DNA of 44,274 bases from the IMG/VR virus record IMGVR_UViG_3300027906_000036, positions 1 to 44,274 of that record; one strand, 5' to 3'. Positions 13,355 to 19,510 of the stretch are shown piece after piece. Positions within the stretch are counted from its first letter, which is position 1, and the number at the start of each line of letters is the position of its first letter. The notes beneath the pieces were generated by a model. That model was not told where the DNA came from. It did not search any database and was given only the letters and a program-made list of their open reading frames with translations. The position numbers and the translations under genes are program-made. The DNA comes from a virus.

Positions 13355-13615
13355 CTATTTTTTTCTAATCTGCTTGATGATTTCAGCTTTTGTTTTAGAA
13401 GGTGTAACAACTATATCGTTGTTTTCTGCAAACTCAATCAGTTCTTTCTTTGTGAACTTCATAAGTTTATTAGCAGTAGGTGCTTTAAACACCTTTTCTT
13501 CTTCTACCACTGGTGGTTTGCCCACTGCAGTGTCAACCCAACCATACTTGTCATTCAAGACAAATAGTACGGGTATGCCAATCAACAAGATTATCAACCA
13601 AAATGTAGGTTCCAT
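13355..13615 (-). CDS. Membrane-anchored HeH/SAP-like domain protein
   Basis: Protein of 86 residues from the ATG at 13615, preferred over 13627 because GGAG lies six to seven bases before it. It has an N-terminal membrane helix (about 4-20, FWLIILLIGIPVLFVL), a linker, and a C-terminal 35-residue helix-extended-helix of HeH/SAP type (LMKFTKKELIEFAENN then KTKAEIIKQI). Such domains usually bind DNA or RNA. A membrane-tethered copy could fix phage DNA to the envelope, but that is inference. The domain call rests on pattern only. Confidence 0.78.
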   Translation of the reverse strand: MEPTFWLIILLIGIPVLFVLNDKYGWVDTAVGKPPVVEEEKVFKAPTANKLMKFTKKELIEFAENNDIVVTPSKTKAEIIKQIRKK

Positions 13616-13637
13616 AATATTCTCCATTATATAAGAT

Positions 13638-13644
13638 TATTTAT
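13638..13644 (-). promoter_or_regulatory. Late promoter box upstream of the HeH gene
   Basis: Minus-strand ATAAATA, overlapping the stop codon of the preceding 64-codon gene. It gives a leader of about 15-20 bases containing the GGAG site of the HeH gene. Confidence 0.45.
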
Positions 13645-13838
13645 TACACTAATTTCTCTTCTTTTAGAAGAGTATAAATCCCATAAGCTAAAGCAGGCCA
13701 AGCCAAGAGTTTAACAATCGGTGCAGCCATGAGCACTAACACTGATATTGCTATAATCGTAGCACCGTCCCATGAGGTACGTTCTGCGATTCTTGATTTA
13801 ACCCAACCCATTACTAAATCTAGTTTTGCTTTAAACAT
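13644..13838 (-). CDS. Small two-helix membrane protein, 64 aa
   Basis: An amphipathic N-terminal helix with basic residues (about 1-20) is followed by two closely spaced hydrophobic segments (about 27-42 and 44-58, AIISVLVL-like and LLAWPALAYGIYTLL) and a short charged tail. Size and shape would fit a pinholin or holin, for which this phage needs a candidate, but I see no family-specific motif. GGAGA stands before the ATG. Unrecognised otherwise. Confidence 0.72.
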   Translation of the reverse strand: MFKAKLDLVMGWVKSRIAERTSWDGATIIAISVLVLMAAPIVKLLAWPALAYGIYTLLKEEKLV

Positions 13839-13847
13839 AGATTCTCC

Positions 13848-14078
13848 TTATTTTTGAGACTCAAGTTCTTTAACTTTAGATTCTAAAGTCTCAATTCGTT
13901 TTGCGAGCAGTGGATACTTCTCAAACCACCTCTGCTCTTGTTTGATTATATCTAATCCAATTTTATCTTCACACCATTTATCTATCTTTAATAGAGTTGG
14001 CATCATGAAGTTAAATGCTCCAGTCGTTGCCAACTTGAGCACAATACTTTTCAATATTGCTAATAAAAATCCAAACAT
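13848..14078 (-). CDS. Small membrane-associated protein, 76 aa
   Basis: The start at 14078 is chosen because GAGGA precedes it by about nine bases and a late promoter lies just above; an upstream ATG at 14132 would overlap regA and put 18 polar residues before the hydrophobic N-terminus. The product has a hydrophobic N-terminal segment (MFGFLLAILKSIVLKLA) and a C-terminal coiled coil (RIETLESKVKELES). It could be a holin, an anti-holin or a small scaffold protein. No family recognised. Confidence 0.7.
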   Translation of the reverse strand: MFGFLLAILKSIVLKLATTGAFNFMMPTLLKIDKWCEDKIGLDIIKQEQRWFEKYPLLAKRIETLESKVKELESQK

Positions 14079-14098
14079 GTAATGTATCCTCGTAGGGA

Positions 14099-14106
14099 TA
14101 TTTATA
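14099..14106 (-). promoter_or_regulatory. Late promoter after regA
   Basis: Perfect T4-type late box TATAAATA on the minus strand, directly abutting the RegA stop codon. It marks the switch from the replication operon to the late-type membrane and curli genes. Predicted leader about 15 bases, with GAGGA. Confidence 0.65.
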
Positions 14107-14523
14107 CTATTCGGGTGCTTTATTATTACCAATATTGTATTTAGGTGTAAGAATCCACTCCTTTTTCTCTTTGAAAGGAATGATTTTAATCTGTGAGAGT
14201 GGTGCGGTAGGTTCTTTGATACTGTCAGGATTGACTACTTTAAGTAGATTCCACTGCTGTAAAAGGTTAATAATAGTATTCCTTCTACCAATATCGTTCT
14301 CGTCTAGGTTACTAGGTTTACCGTCCAGTATGAATAGTTCTTTGAAGTGGGTTATGTAATACTTCCCACGTTTGTGTAAGATATGGCAAGACTGATACAG
14401 TTCTTGTTCTTTACGTGACGCTACACCAATCCTAGTGAGAGTCTCACGTATCTTTAAAAAATCGTCTTTTTCGGGAAATGTAACTTCGATTAAGTCTTTG
14501 ACTTCGTTCTCATAACTTTCCAT
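14107..14523 (-). CDS. regA: RegA translational repressor
   Basis: RNA-binding protein that in T4 blocks translation of early mRNAs, including gene 44, by covering start sites. The 138 residues align well with T4 RegA (122): FLKIRETLTRIGVASRKEQ, LYQSCHILHKRGKYYITHFKEL and EWILTPKYNIGN. A C-terminal extension of about five residues and an N-terminal one of about nine are small differences. I use the ATG at 14523; a GTG four codons upstream would be the alternative. It overlaps gp62 by 14 bases. In T4 it is followed by gene 43; here an island follows. Confidence 0.96.
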   Translation of the reverse strand: MESYENEVKDLIEVTFPEKDDFLKIRETLTRIGVASRKEQELYQSCHILHKRGKYYITHFKELFILDGKPSNLDENDIGRRNTIINLLQQWNLLKVVNPDSIKEPTAPLSQIKIIPFKEKKEWILTPKYNIGNNKAPE

Positions 14524-14908
14524 TATCCTTGCCACCTTTTGTCATTCTTTTTTTCAATTCACGAACCTGCTTATCAGTAAGAACTTCCAAATATTCCTTT
14601 GCTTTTAAGTTACTTACTTGATAGTAGTCCTTGATTGTATCTAACTTTTTACTAATATAGGGTTTAGACCAAGTTGAAAATCTTTGTCTTTTCCTTAGTA
14701 TATTTAGATAAAAAAGGTATTGAAGGCGGTTATCTACACCATGACGTATGTTCATTTCATTTGCAAAATAAACTGCGTCTTGGTGATAGGATAATGCTTT
14801 ATTAGTTATGAATGGTGCATACTGCTTCTCAGCAATATCGTCCACCATAATATCTTTTTTGGTATGGGATACAGATTTAACATAATCAAACGGGTTAGTT
14901 TTCTTCAT
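14510..14908 (-). CDS. 62: Clamp loader small subunit gp62
   Basis: Partner of gp44 in the sliding-clamp loader. The 132 residues are shorter than T4 gp62 (187), as in other marine T4-like phages. Recognisable pattern: NPFDYVKS near the N-terminus, KQYAPFITNKALSYHQDAV, FANEMN and LYFLNILRKRQRFSTW. The place between gp44 and RegA matches T4 order, apart from two inserted genes. The overlap with the 91-codon gene upstream is four bases. Confident from sequence plus synteny. Confidence 0.92.
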   Translation of the reverse strand: MKKTNPFDYVKSVSHTKKDIMVDDIAEKQYAPFITNKALSYHQDAVYFANEMNIRHGVDNRLQYLFYLNILRKRQRFSTWSKPYISKKLDTIKDYYQVSNLKAKEYLEVLTDKQVRELKKRMTKGGKDNGKL

Positions 14909-15180
14909 GCAGTTTTACTTCTATATGAATCTACAAGGTCTTGACCTTTTAATTCTTCTCCAAATTTGTATACCACTTTTCCATTTTGTTCTCTTATGGT
15001 TACGCCATTGTTATATGTAGTATCAGTAACATAACCGTTATCGAGAAATTTTTTGGAATCTTTTGTTTCATAGTACATGGAATACAACCTATGTATTTGT
15101 AAGGTGTGTATTCCTTTCGCCCACTCTTCTGCTTCGAGAAGTTCTCGTTGGCGTCGTACTACTTCGTCAAACTCACTCAT
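14905..15180 (-). CDS. Hypothetical protein between peroxiredoxin and gp62, 91 aa
   Basis: Small soluble protein: a helical N-terminus (EVVRRQRELLEAEEWAKGI) followed by short beta segments (GVTIREQNGKVVYKFGEE). I do not recognise a family. It overlaps the peroxiredoxin stop and the gp62 start by four bases each, so it is produced with the clamp-loader operon. No functional clue beyond context. Confidence 0.75.
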   Translation of the reverse strand: MSEFDEVVRRQRELLEAEEWAKGIHTLQIHRLYSMYYETKDSKKFLDNGYVTDTTYNNGVTIREQNGKVVYKFGEELKGQDLVDSYRSKTA

Positions 15181-15707
15181 GCAACAAAGTCGTCACCCTC
15201 GTTCCATTCACAACCAGTCAGTCCACCAGCTTGAATTGCTTTAAGAGTTCTAAGAACTTCTTGAGCATTTCTACCAGTATCTAACCCATTGACAGATACG
15301 TGTTGAATGATTCTATCTTTATCAAAGATAAATGTTGCACGATTACAGACACCTTCCTCAGCATTGACAATGCCAAGTTCAGAAGATAACTTGAGACCAC
15401 AGTCAGCGGCAAGTGTGTGTTTGATTTCTCTAATCACACCATTCGCTTGTTTCCAAGCAGACTTACAGAATTCATTATCACCCGAAATACCAATCACGTT
15501 TGCATGGTCAACTAATATGTCCATACCAGCAATCTCAGTTGGGCAGATAAAGGTAAAATCTTTTGGATAAAAGTAGACTACCGTCCAATCATGTTTAAGG
15601 GGTTGATACCCTTCAACGATTTCAACTTCAACGAAGTCGTTGTTCTCGTCAATTCCATTCAGTTTACAAGGTGGGAATTGGTCACCTACTGTTAACATTC
15701 CTAACAT
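15177..15707 (-). CDS. Peroxiredoxin, AhpC/Prx family
   Basis: Thiol peroxidase reducing hydrogen peroxide and organic peroxides, 176 residues. The peroxidatic cysteine is in the classical PKDFTFICPTE motif, and a supporting arginine is in CNRATFIFDKD. A second cysteine near the C-terminus (LTGCEWNEG) sits where AhpC-type enzymes have the resolving cysteine, so a typical 2-Cys mechanism is likely. No signal peptide. Its ATG has AGGAG with good spacing. The gene is inserted between gp44 and gp62, with a one-base overlap to gp44. Protection of the host from oxidative stress during phage replication is a reasonable inference. Confidence 0.95.
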   Translation of the reverse strand: MLGMLTVGDQFPPCKLNGIDENNDFVEVEIVEGYQPLKHDWTVVYFYPKDFTFICPTEIAGMDILVDHANVIGISGDNEFCKSAWKQANGVIREIKHTLAADCGLKLSSELGIVNAEEGVCNRATFIFDKDRIIQHVSVNGLDTGRNAQEVLRTLKAIQAGGLTGCEWNEGDDFVA

Positions 15708-16654
15708 TACTTACTCCTAAATGAACACTCACTCATAATCTCAGTCAAACATGCCACAAGATTGACCTCAGTATCAGCCGCAAATGCGGATTTGTATTGA
15801 TAGTCTGCTATGATTAAAACACAGGCAGGTATCGAGGCAGGTTCGAGTTTATGCTCGAGTGCATTAAATATCTTTCTATACATTACAGACAAGTCGTTGT
15901 CGGAATTCTCTCCGACCCACTTACGCATTTCAGTCCACTTCTTTTCTTTGAGTGTATTTATCAATGGCGTAATCTTCTCTTCTGCAAGAGTAGAAAGTAA
16001 CCCAGTATCGATTTCACCACCGATACCATATCTTTGAACCTCGTTTAGACAACGTCTAAAGTCGGGAAAGAATTTCATAATAAGTTCAGCAAGTACGTCT
16101 TGATTGAACTTAATTTCCTCTAGTGTACATATCTCCATGAGTCTTGCTAAGAACACACTTGCAAGTCTAGGTTTCTCACTATTAGGAATCTTGAAGTCAA
16201 TCACAGTACATCTTGAATGTAAAGGATTGATAATTCGGTTCTTGAAATTACAAGTCATAATGAACCTGCAATTAGAACTGAACTCTTCAATGAATCCACG
16301 CAAAGCAGGTTGAACAGATTCGGCACTAATGTAGTCTGCTTCGTCTAGAATAACTACTTTAGGGCCTCCTGCCAAACTGGTGGTGGACGCAAAGTTTTTG
16401 ATTTTGGTTCTTAAGGTATCAATCAATCTACCTTCATCAGAACCGTTGATAACTATAAAGTCTGCACCTAGTTCATTACAAAGTGCCTTCGCTACAGTCG
16501 TTTTACCACAACCTGCAGTCCCGTTCAACATTAGATTAGGAATCTCACCCGTCTCTACAATGTCTTTGAATGTGGCATACAGGTCACTTGGAAGTATACA
16601 GTCGTCAATCTTTTGAGGACGATACTTCTCTACAAATAAAAATTCATTGTTCAT
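15707..16654 (-). CDS. 44: Clamp loader large subunit gp44 (AAA+ ATPase)
   Basis: ATPase that opens gp45 rings and loads them on primer ends. The 315 residues (T4: 319) show Walker A GTAGCGKT at 45-52, Walker B VVILDEADY, sensor 1 FIMTCNF and the SRC arginine-finger motif (LHSRCTV). Start: ATG at 16654 in the context AAATTATGAAC, which resembles the T4 gene 44 initiation region that RegA binds. A multi-branched RNA structure lies directly upstream (16660-16759). Identification is certain. Confidence 0.97.
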   Translation of the reverse strand: MNNEFLFVEKYRPQKIDDCILPSDLYATFKDIVETGEIPNLMLNGTAGCGKTTVAKALCNELGADFIVINGSDEGRLIDTLRTKIKNFASTTSLAGGPKVVILDEADYISAESVQPALRGFIEEFSSNCRFIMTCNFKNRIINPLHSRCTVIDFKIPNSEKPRLASVFLARLMEICTLEEIKFNQDVLAELIMKFFPDFRRCLNEVQRYGIGGEIDTGLLSTLAEEKITPLINTLKEKKWTEMRKWVGENSDNDLSVMYRKIFNALEHKLEPASIPACVLIIADYQYKSAFAADTEVNLVACLTEIMSECSFRSK

Positions 16655-16659
16655 AATTT

Positions 16660-16759
16660 AGTCTCGTTAAAAGGTTGTAAAATCCCCACCGATTTTACGG
16701 CGTGACCCACCCTAGTTGTGTGATGAGAAGGGGTCACTCCCGAAAGTATTACAGAGACT
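16660..16759 (-). ncRNA. Structured leader RNA upstream of gp44
   Basis: The 137-base gap between gp45 and gp44 can fold into a closed multi-branch structure on the minus strand. P1 is AGTCTC/GAGACT (16754-16759 with 16660-16665), enclosing P2 GTGACCC/GGGTCAC (16731-16737 with 16702-16708) and P3 GTAAAAT/ATTTTAC (16692-16698 with 16677-16683). All pairs are Watson-Crick. The 3' arm of P1 ends five bases before the ATG of gp44 and includes the only Shine-Dalgarno-like bases. It may control gp44 translation or be a riboswitch or RegA-type element. I do not recognise a known class. Confidence 0.5.
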
Positions 16760-16791
16760 GGCATAACACTAACACATTATTATATATGCCT

Positions 16792-17457
16792 TTAAGCACT
16801 ATATTTTGAATCAGGTTCCAGTGCAATAAAATACTCTAGGTCAATATCCTTGTTCTTGAAATGGGATATACCTTTACTTGATACAGATACTGTATAGTTA
16901 CCTGCAAGAACTTTTAGGTTCTCAATCTTAAAGTTCATAGAGAACGAAGCACCATTTCCAGTGCCCACGATTCTGCTGAACGTGTTTGTAGTTGAATTCT
17001 TTTTATCCTTAACGGTCAATGAAATATTCGTACCGTCAGATTCAAGAACCAAATCAGTTACACCCAAAACACTTGACGCTTTGTTCAAGTCACTCAATAG
17101 TGTGCTACTAATATCGAACACGATTTCTGCCTCAGGCATTGTAATCATCTTCTCAGGTGAAGTCACCATTCCTTCTGAAGCATAGAAATATGACATTGAC
17201 GAATTGTTATCCGTAATAGTCATAGCTGCGTCATTGAATTGAAAGTCGGGGTCTTCAAATAAAGACGTTGCACCCAAAAATTCAGGCAGGTTATACACAG
17301 AAAATCCTTGAGGGAACGATTCATTTACCGTTGCAACCGCAAGAATGTTTTTCATATTAGAGATAGTCTCTAATTTGTTTCCAGCATTTACTTTAATGCC
17401 AGAGTTAATTGTTGAGAAGTTCTTTAGAACTTCCTTGGTTTCATTACTTATCTTCAT
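16792..17457 (-). CDS. 45: Sliding clamp gp45
   Basis: Trimeric DNA clamp giving processivity to gp43 and, in T4, activating late transcription together with gp55 and gp33. The 221 residues (T4: 228) have the clamp pattern: an early MKISNETKEVLKNFSTIN helix region, NILAVATVNESFP and FPMFSVYNL-like strands. The start is ATG 17457, because AGGAGA lies ten bases upstream of it but downstream of the alternative ATG at 17478. It overlaps the DUF3310 gene by 14 bases. Order 45-44-(x)-62-regA follows T4. Confidence 0.95.
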   Translation of the reverse strand: MKISNETKEVLKNFSTINSGIKVNAGNKLETISNMKNILAVATVNESFPQGFSVYNLPEFLGATSLFEDPDFQFNDAAMTITDNNSSMSYFYASEGMVTSPEKMITMPEAEIVFDISSTLLSDLNKASSVLGVTDLVLESDGTNISLTVKDKKNSTTNTFSRIVGTGNGASFSMNFKIENLKVLAGNYTVSVSSKGISHFKNKDIDLEYFIALEPDSKYSA

Positions 17458-17731
17458 CACTTTGTAGTCTCCTATCATGATTGTTTAGAGCAAGGAATCC
17501 ATAGTGGATTACTTTCAAAAGGTCTGCTCTGTTATACCCATCTTTTTTTCCGTATCGTTGTGCATATTTCATAATGTTCCCGATACAAAATCCCTCACCA
17601 TGACCACTGTCCATAATAAATTCAGTCGCCTGAAACTTGTTATGACTATAGTGTTGGTCATAAGTCTTGTCTATATACGAAGAGAACTCCTTTAAGAGTT
17701 CTCTCTCGTTGTATTTGTAATTAATACTCAT
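17444..17731 (-). CDS. DUF3310-type small protein
   Basis: Protein of 95 residues with the DUF3310 pattern: HYSHNKFQATEFI, GFCIGNIMKYAQRYGKK and ADLLKVIHYGFLAL. Many phages encode such proteins, sometimes annotated as nucleotide kinase-like, with no proven activity. It starts the clamp operon. Its ATG has a TATAAT box six bases upstream and no Shine-Dalgarno, so the message may be leaderless. The family is likely; the function is open. Confidence 0.85.
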   Translation of the reverse strand: MSINYKYNERELLKEFSSYIDKTYDQHYSHNKFQATEFIMDSGHGEGFCIGNIMKYAQRYGKKDGYNRADLLKVIHYGFLALNNHDRRLQSDEDK

Positions 17732-17737
17732 ACCATT

Positions 17738-17743
17738 ATTATA
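17738..17743 (-). promoter_or_regulatory. Host-like -10 box of the clamp operon (leaderless spacing)
   Basis: TATAAT on the minus strand, exactly six bases before the DUF3310 ATG. TAGACG lies 17 bases upstream as a weak -35. It would drive DUF3310, gp45 and perhaps the whole loader operon. Confidence 0.55.
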
Positions 17744-17746
17744 GGT

Positions 17747-19030
17747 CTAGAAGTCATTTTCGTCTAGAGGGTTTTCAGAATTTTCTTCTGAACCCTCTTC
17801 CGCAACCTCTTCAAGAGGGTTAACACCAGCGTCAACCTTAGTGTAGAGGTCTAAGATAGAGACTCTAGTCTCTTCATCGAACCTTGAAATGCACATTTCA
17901 ATGGACTTGAGTTTGTCACCAAACATTCTGAAAGCATTCACAATGTGAACCAGTCTTCTAGTAGTCACGACATCATCAATCGCACCTTCGTAGAAGGTCT
18001 TTCTGATTACGTCCGCCCAGTCAACCAACTTCTCACAGAAGTCCATGTCAACATCACCAGTCAGAGCCATTTCCTTAGAAAGGATTTTTCTCTCAGTAAC
18101 CACTGGTGGGTATTCTTGTTGCATTGTGACCGCAAATCTTTCAAGCATTGCTTCGTTCATGATTTGAGTCCCAACAAACTTACCATCGTCAGAACCCTGA
18201 CCTTTGGTGTTTGCAGTAGCAAGGATAGTGAAACCTTCAGCAGGAGTCACCCACTCACCAGTTTTCTTGATTAGGTAACCTTTACCTTCAAGAACTGATT
18301 GAAGACACATCAACTTGTTTGAACCCAAGTCAACTTCGTCAAGAAGAAGGACAGCACCTTTCCTCATTGCCTTGATAACAGGGCCTTCTCTGTAGACAAT
18401 GTTTCCATTGACTAGAGTGTGACCACCCATCAAATCATCTTCGTCAGTCTCAATCGTAATGTTGACCCTGTAAAGTTCTCTCTTCAATTGAGCACAAACT
18501 TGCTCAACCATTAGAGTCTTACCATTTCCTGAAAGACCAGTTACGAAAACTGGAAAGAAAATTTTGGACTTGATAATGTTTTTGACATCAGCAAAGTGTC
18601 CAAAAGGAACATAGTTAGACATTTTCTCAGGAACGATTTTGACATCGTCACCCAACAGATTGATATCTGCCATTTCAGTCTTCATTGCGACTGGTGATTG
18701 CTGGGGTTTTGCAACCGCAGGAATCGGAGCAGCTTTAACTGGTGCGATAGGAACCACAGTCTCAGGTTCGTATCCACCGTTGTAACCACTTACAACCGCT
18801 TCAAGATTGAAGATAGTACCAGTATCGGTACTTTGTTTGAACGGATACCTTTTGGTATTGTTCAACCAGTAAGGCACGTGTCCTAGAACTTCAATCTCCT
18901 CTTTGGTGAATGAAGTCTGATTAGGATACTTACCTATAAGTCCTTCTAGGAATTCCTTCCTATCAGGAGTGTAATGAAACGACTTACCTTCAACGGTAAT
19001 CGACTCATTTTTATCATAAGATGCACTCAT
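17747..19030 (-). CDS. cobS: MoxR/CobS-type AAA+ ATPase
   Basis: AAA+ ATPase of 427 residues. A CobS-like N-terminal region (about 1-75) and a Pro/Ala linker (90-115) precede the ATPase core: Walker A GLSGNGKT at 165-172, Walker B LLLDEVD with D231 and E232, sensor 1 TILATANT and an arginine-rich helix near TTRRLV. The tail is acidic. CobS is the ATPase of aerobic cobaltochelatase and is often found in marine T4-like phages, but relatives work as chaperones for vWA proteins. Here a metalloprotease/vWA protein is encoded two genes upstream under the same promoter type, so a MoxR-vWA pair is more likely than cobalt insertion alone. Confidence 0.9.
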   Translation of the reverse strand: MSASYDKNESITVEGKSFHYTPDRKEFLEGLIGKYPNQTSFTKEEIEVLGHVPYWLNNTKRYPFKQSTDTGTIFNLEAVVSGYNGGYEPETVVPIAPVKAAPIPAVAKPQQSPVAMKTEMADINLLGDDVKIVPEKMSNYVPFGHFADVKNIIKSKIFFPVFVTGLSGNGKTLMVEQVCAQLKRELYRVNITIETDEDDLMGGHTLVNGNIVYREGPVIKAMRKGAVLLLDEVDLGSNKLMCLQSVLEGKGYLIKKTGEWVTPAEGFTILATANTKGQGSDDGKFVGTQIMNEAMLERFAVTMQQEYPPVVTERKILSKEMALTGDVDMDFCEKLVDWADVIRKTFYEGAIDDVVTTRRLVHIVNAFRMFGDKLKSIEMCISRFDEETRVSILDLYTKVDAGVNPLEEVAEEGSEENSENPLDENDF

Positions 19031-19071
19031 ATAGTCTCCTTGGTTAATAATTTATTTCTCATCATGTGTAT

Positions 19072-19101
19072 AGGCTACCAAAAAAGTAATGTCACTGTCA
19101 A
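19072..19101 (-). promoter_or_regulatory. Early promoter repeat, copy A
   Basis: Minus strand: TTGACA at 19096-19101, an 18-base spacer with a CTTTTTT run, and TAGCCT at 19072-19077. It shares most bases with copies at 21970-21999 and 22157-22186. It gives a leader of about 35 bases with GGAGAC before the CobS-like ATG. Confidence 0.6.
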
Positions 19102-19104
19102 CAG

Positions 19105-19362
19105 CTATTTGCATGGTTGAAGCAATTTTCCCATTTTTTTGACCTGTTTTTTGTTCAAATCTCCGCCATTATTGACCCATATCCTGAATGCGAAGCACTC
19201 TACACCCTCTTCAGCACACTTGGATACCCTATCGCAGTCATTCGCTACACAGGGCGGGTCTCCTACGTCCATAACAGCGTCTGCGAAAGCAGAATGATTC
19301 ATACCGTCAATGTTGACATAGTAAATTGGGTCTACCCTCAATGGGTCTCTAGTCTTAAGCAT
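19105..19362 (-). CDS. Cysteine-rich hypothetical protein, 85 aa
   Basis: Starts at ATG 19362, which has GGAG eight bases upstream; a GTG three codons earlier is less likely. The product has six cysteines, five of them in its middle third (PPCVANDC, SKCAEEGVEC), and could bind zinc or an iron-sulfur cluster. The C-terminus is basic. It overlaps the 51-codon gene by eight bases. I do not recognise the family. Confidence 0.7.
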   Translation of the reverse strand: MLKTRDPLRVDPIYYVNIDGMNHSAFADAVMDVGDPPCVANDCDRVSKCAEEGVECFAFRIWVNNGGDLNKKQVKKMGKLLQPCK

Positions 19363-19510
19363 ATTTCTCACTCCATAGTTTTACGAGGAAACTTGAGTTA
19401 TGTCCCCACGAATAATACTCACTCACGTCAGCAAAAGGTTTCTCACCCCATGCTTTCCTTTCCATACAGTTCTCAACGAACATGTAGTTTACGAATTCTT
19501 CAAAAGTCAT
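19355..19510 (-). CDS. Small hypothetical protein, 51 aa
   Basis: Short gene recovered from the gap after the vWA gene. The 51 residues are aromatic-rich (starts MTFEEFVNYMF, ends KLWSEKYA). AAGGAGAT lies at good distance before the ATG, inside the end of the vWA gene, and the ATG overlaps the vWA stop by one base (TAATG). Its stop overlaps the next gene. Coupling on both sides makes translation likely. Function unknown. Confidence 0.7.
   Translation of the reverse strand: MTFEEFVNYMFVENCMERKAWGEKPFADVSEYYSWGHNSSFLVKLWSEKYA

Noticed and set aside
13325-13363. Intrinsic terminator for the minus strand at 13.3 kb
   Set aside because: The T-run follows the hairpin only on the plus strand, where there are no genes.
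14701-14707. CTAAATA box inside gp62
   Set aside because: No start codon at a suitable distance and no gene beginning downstream; coding sequence is enough to explain it.
16660-16759. glnA, SAM, THF or manA type riboswitch before gp44
   Set aside because: Stem arrangement found, but none of the conserved bases of these classes that I know could be matched; kept as an unclassified element.
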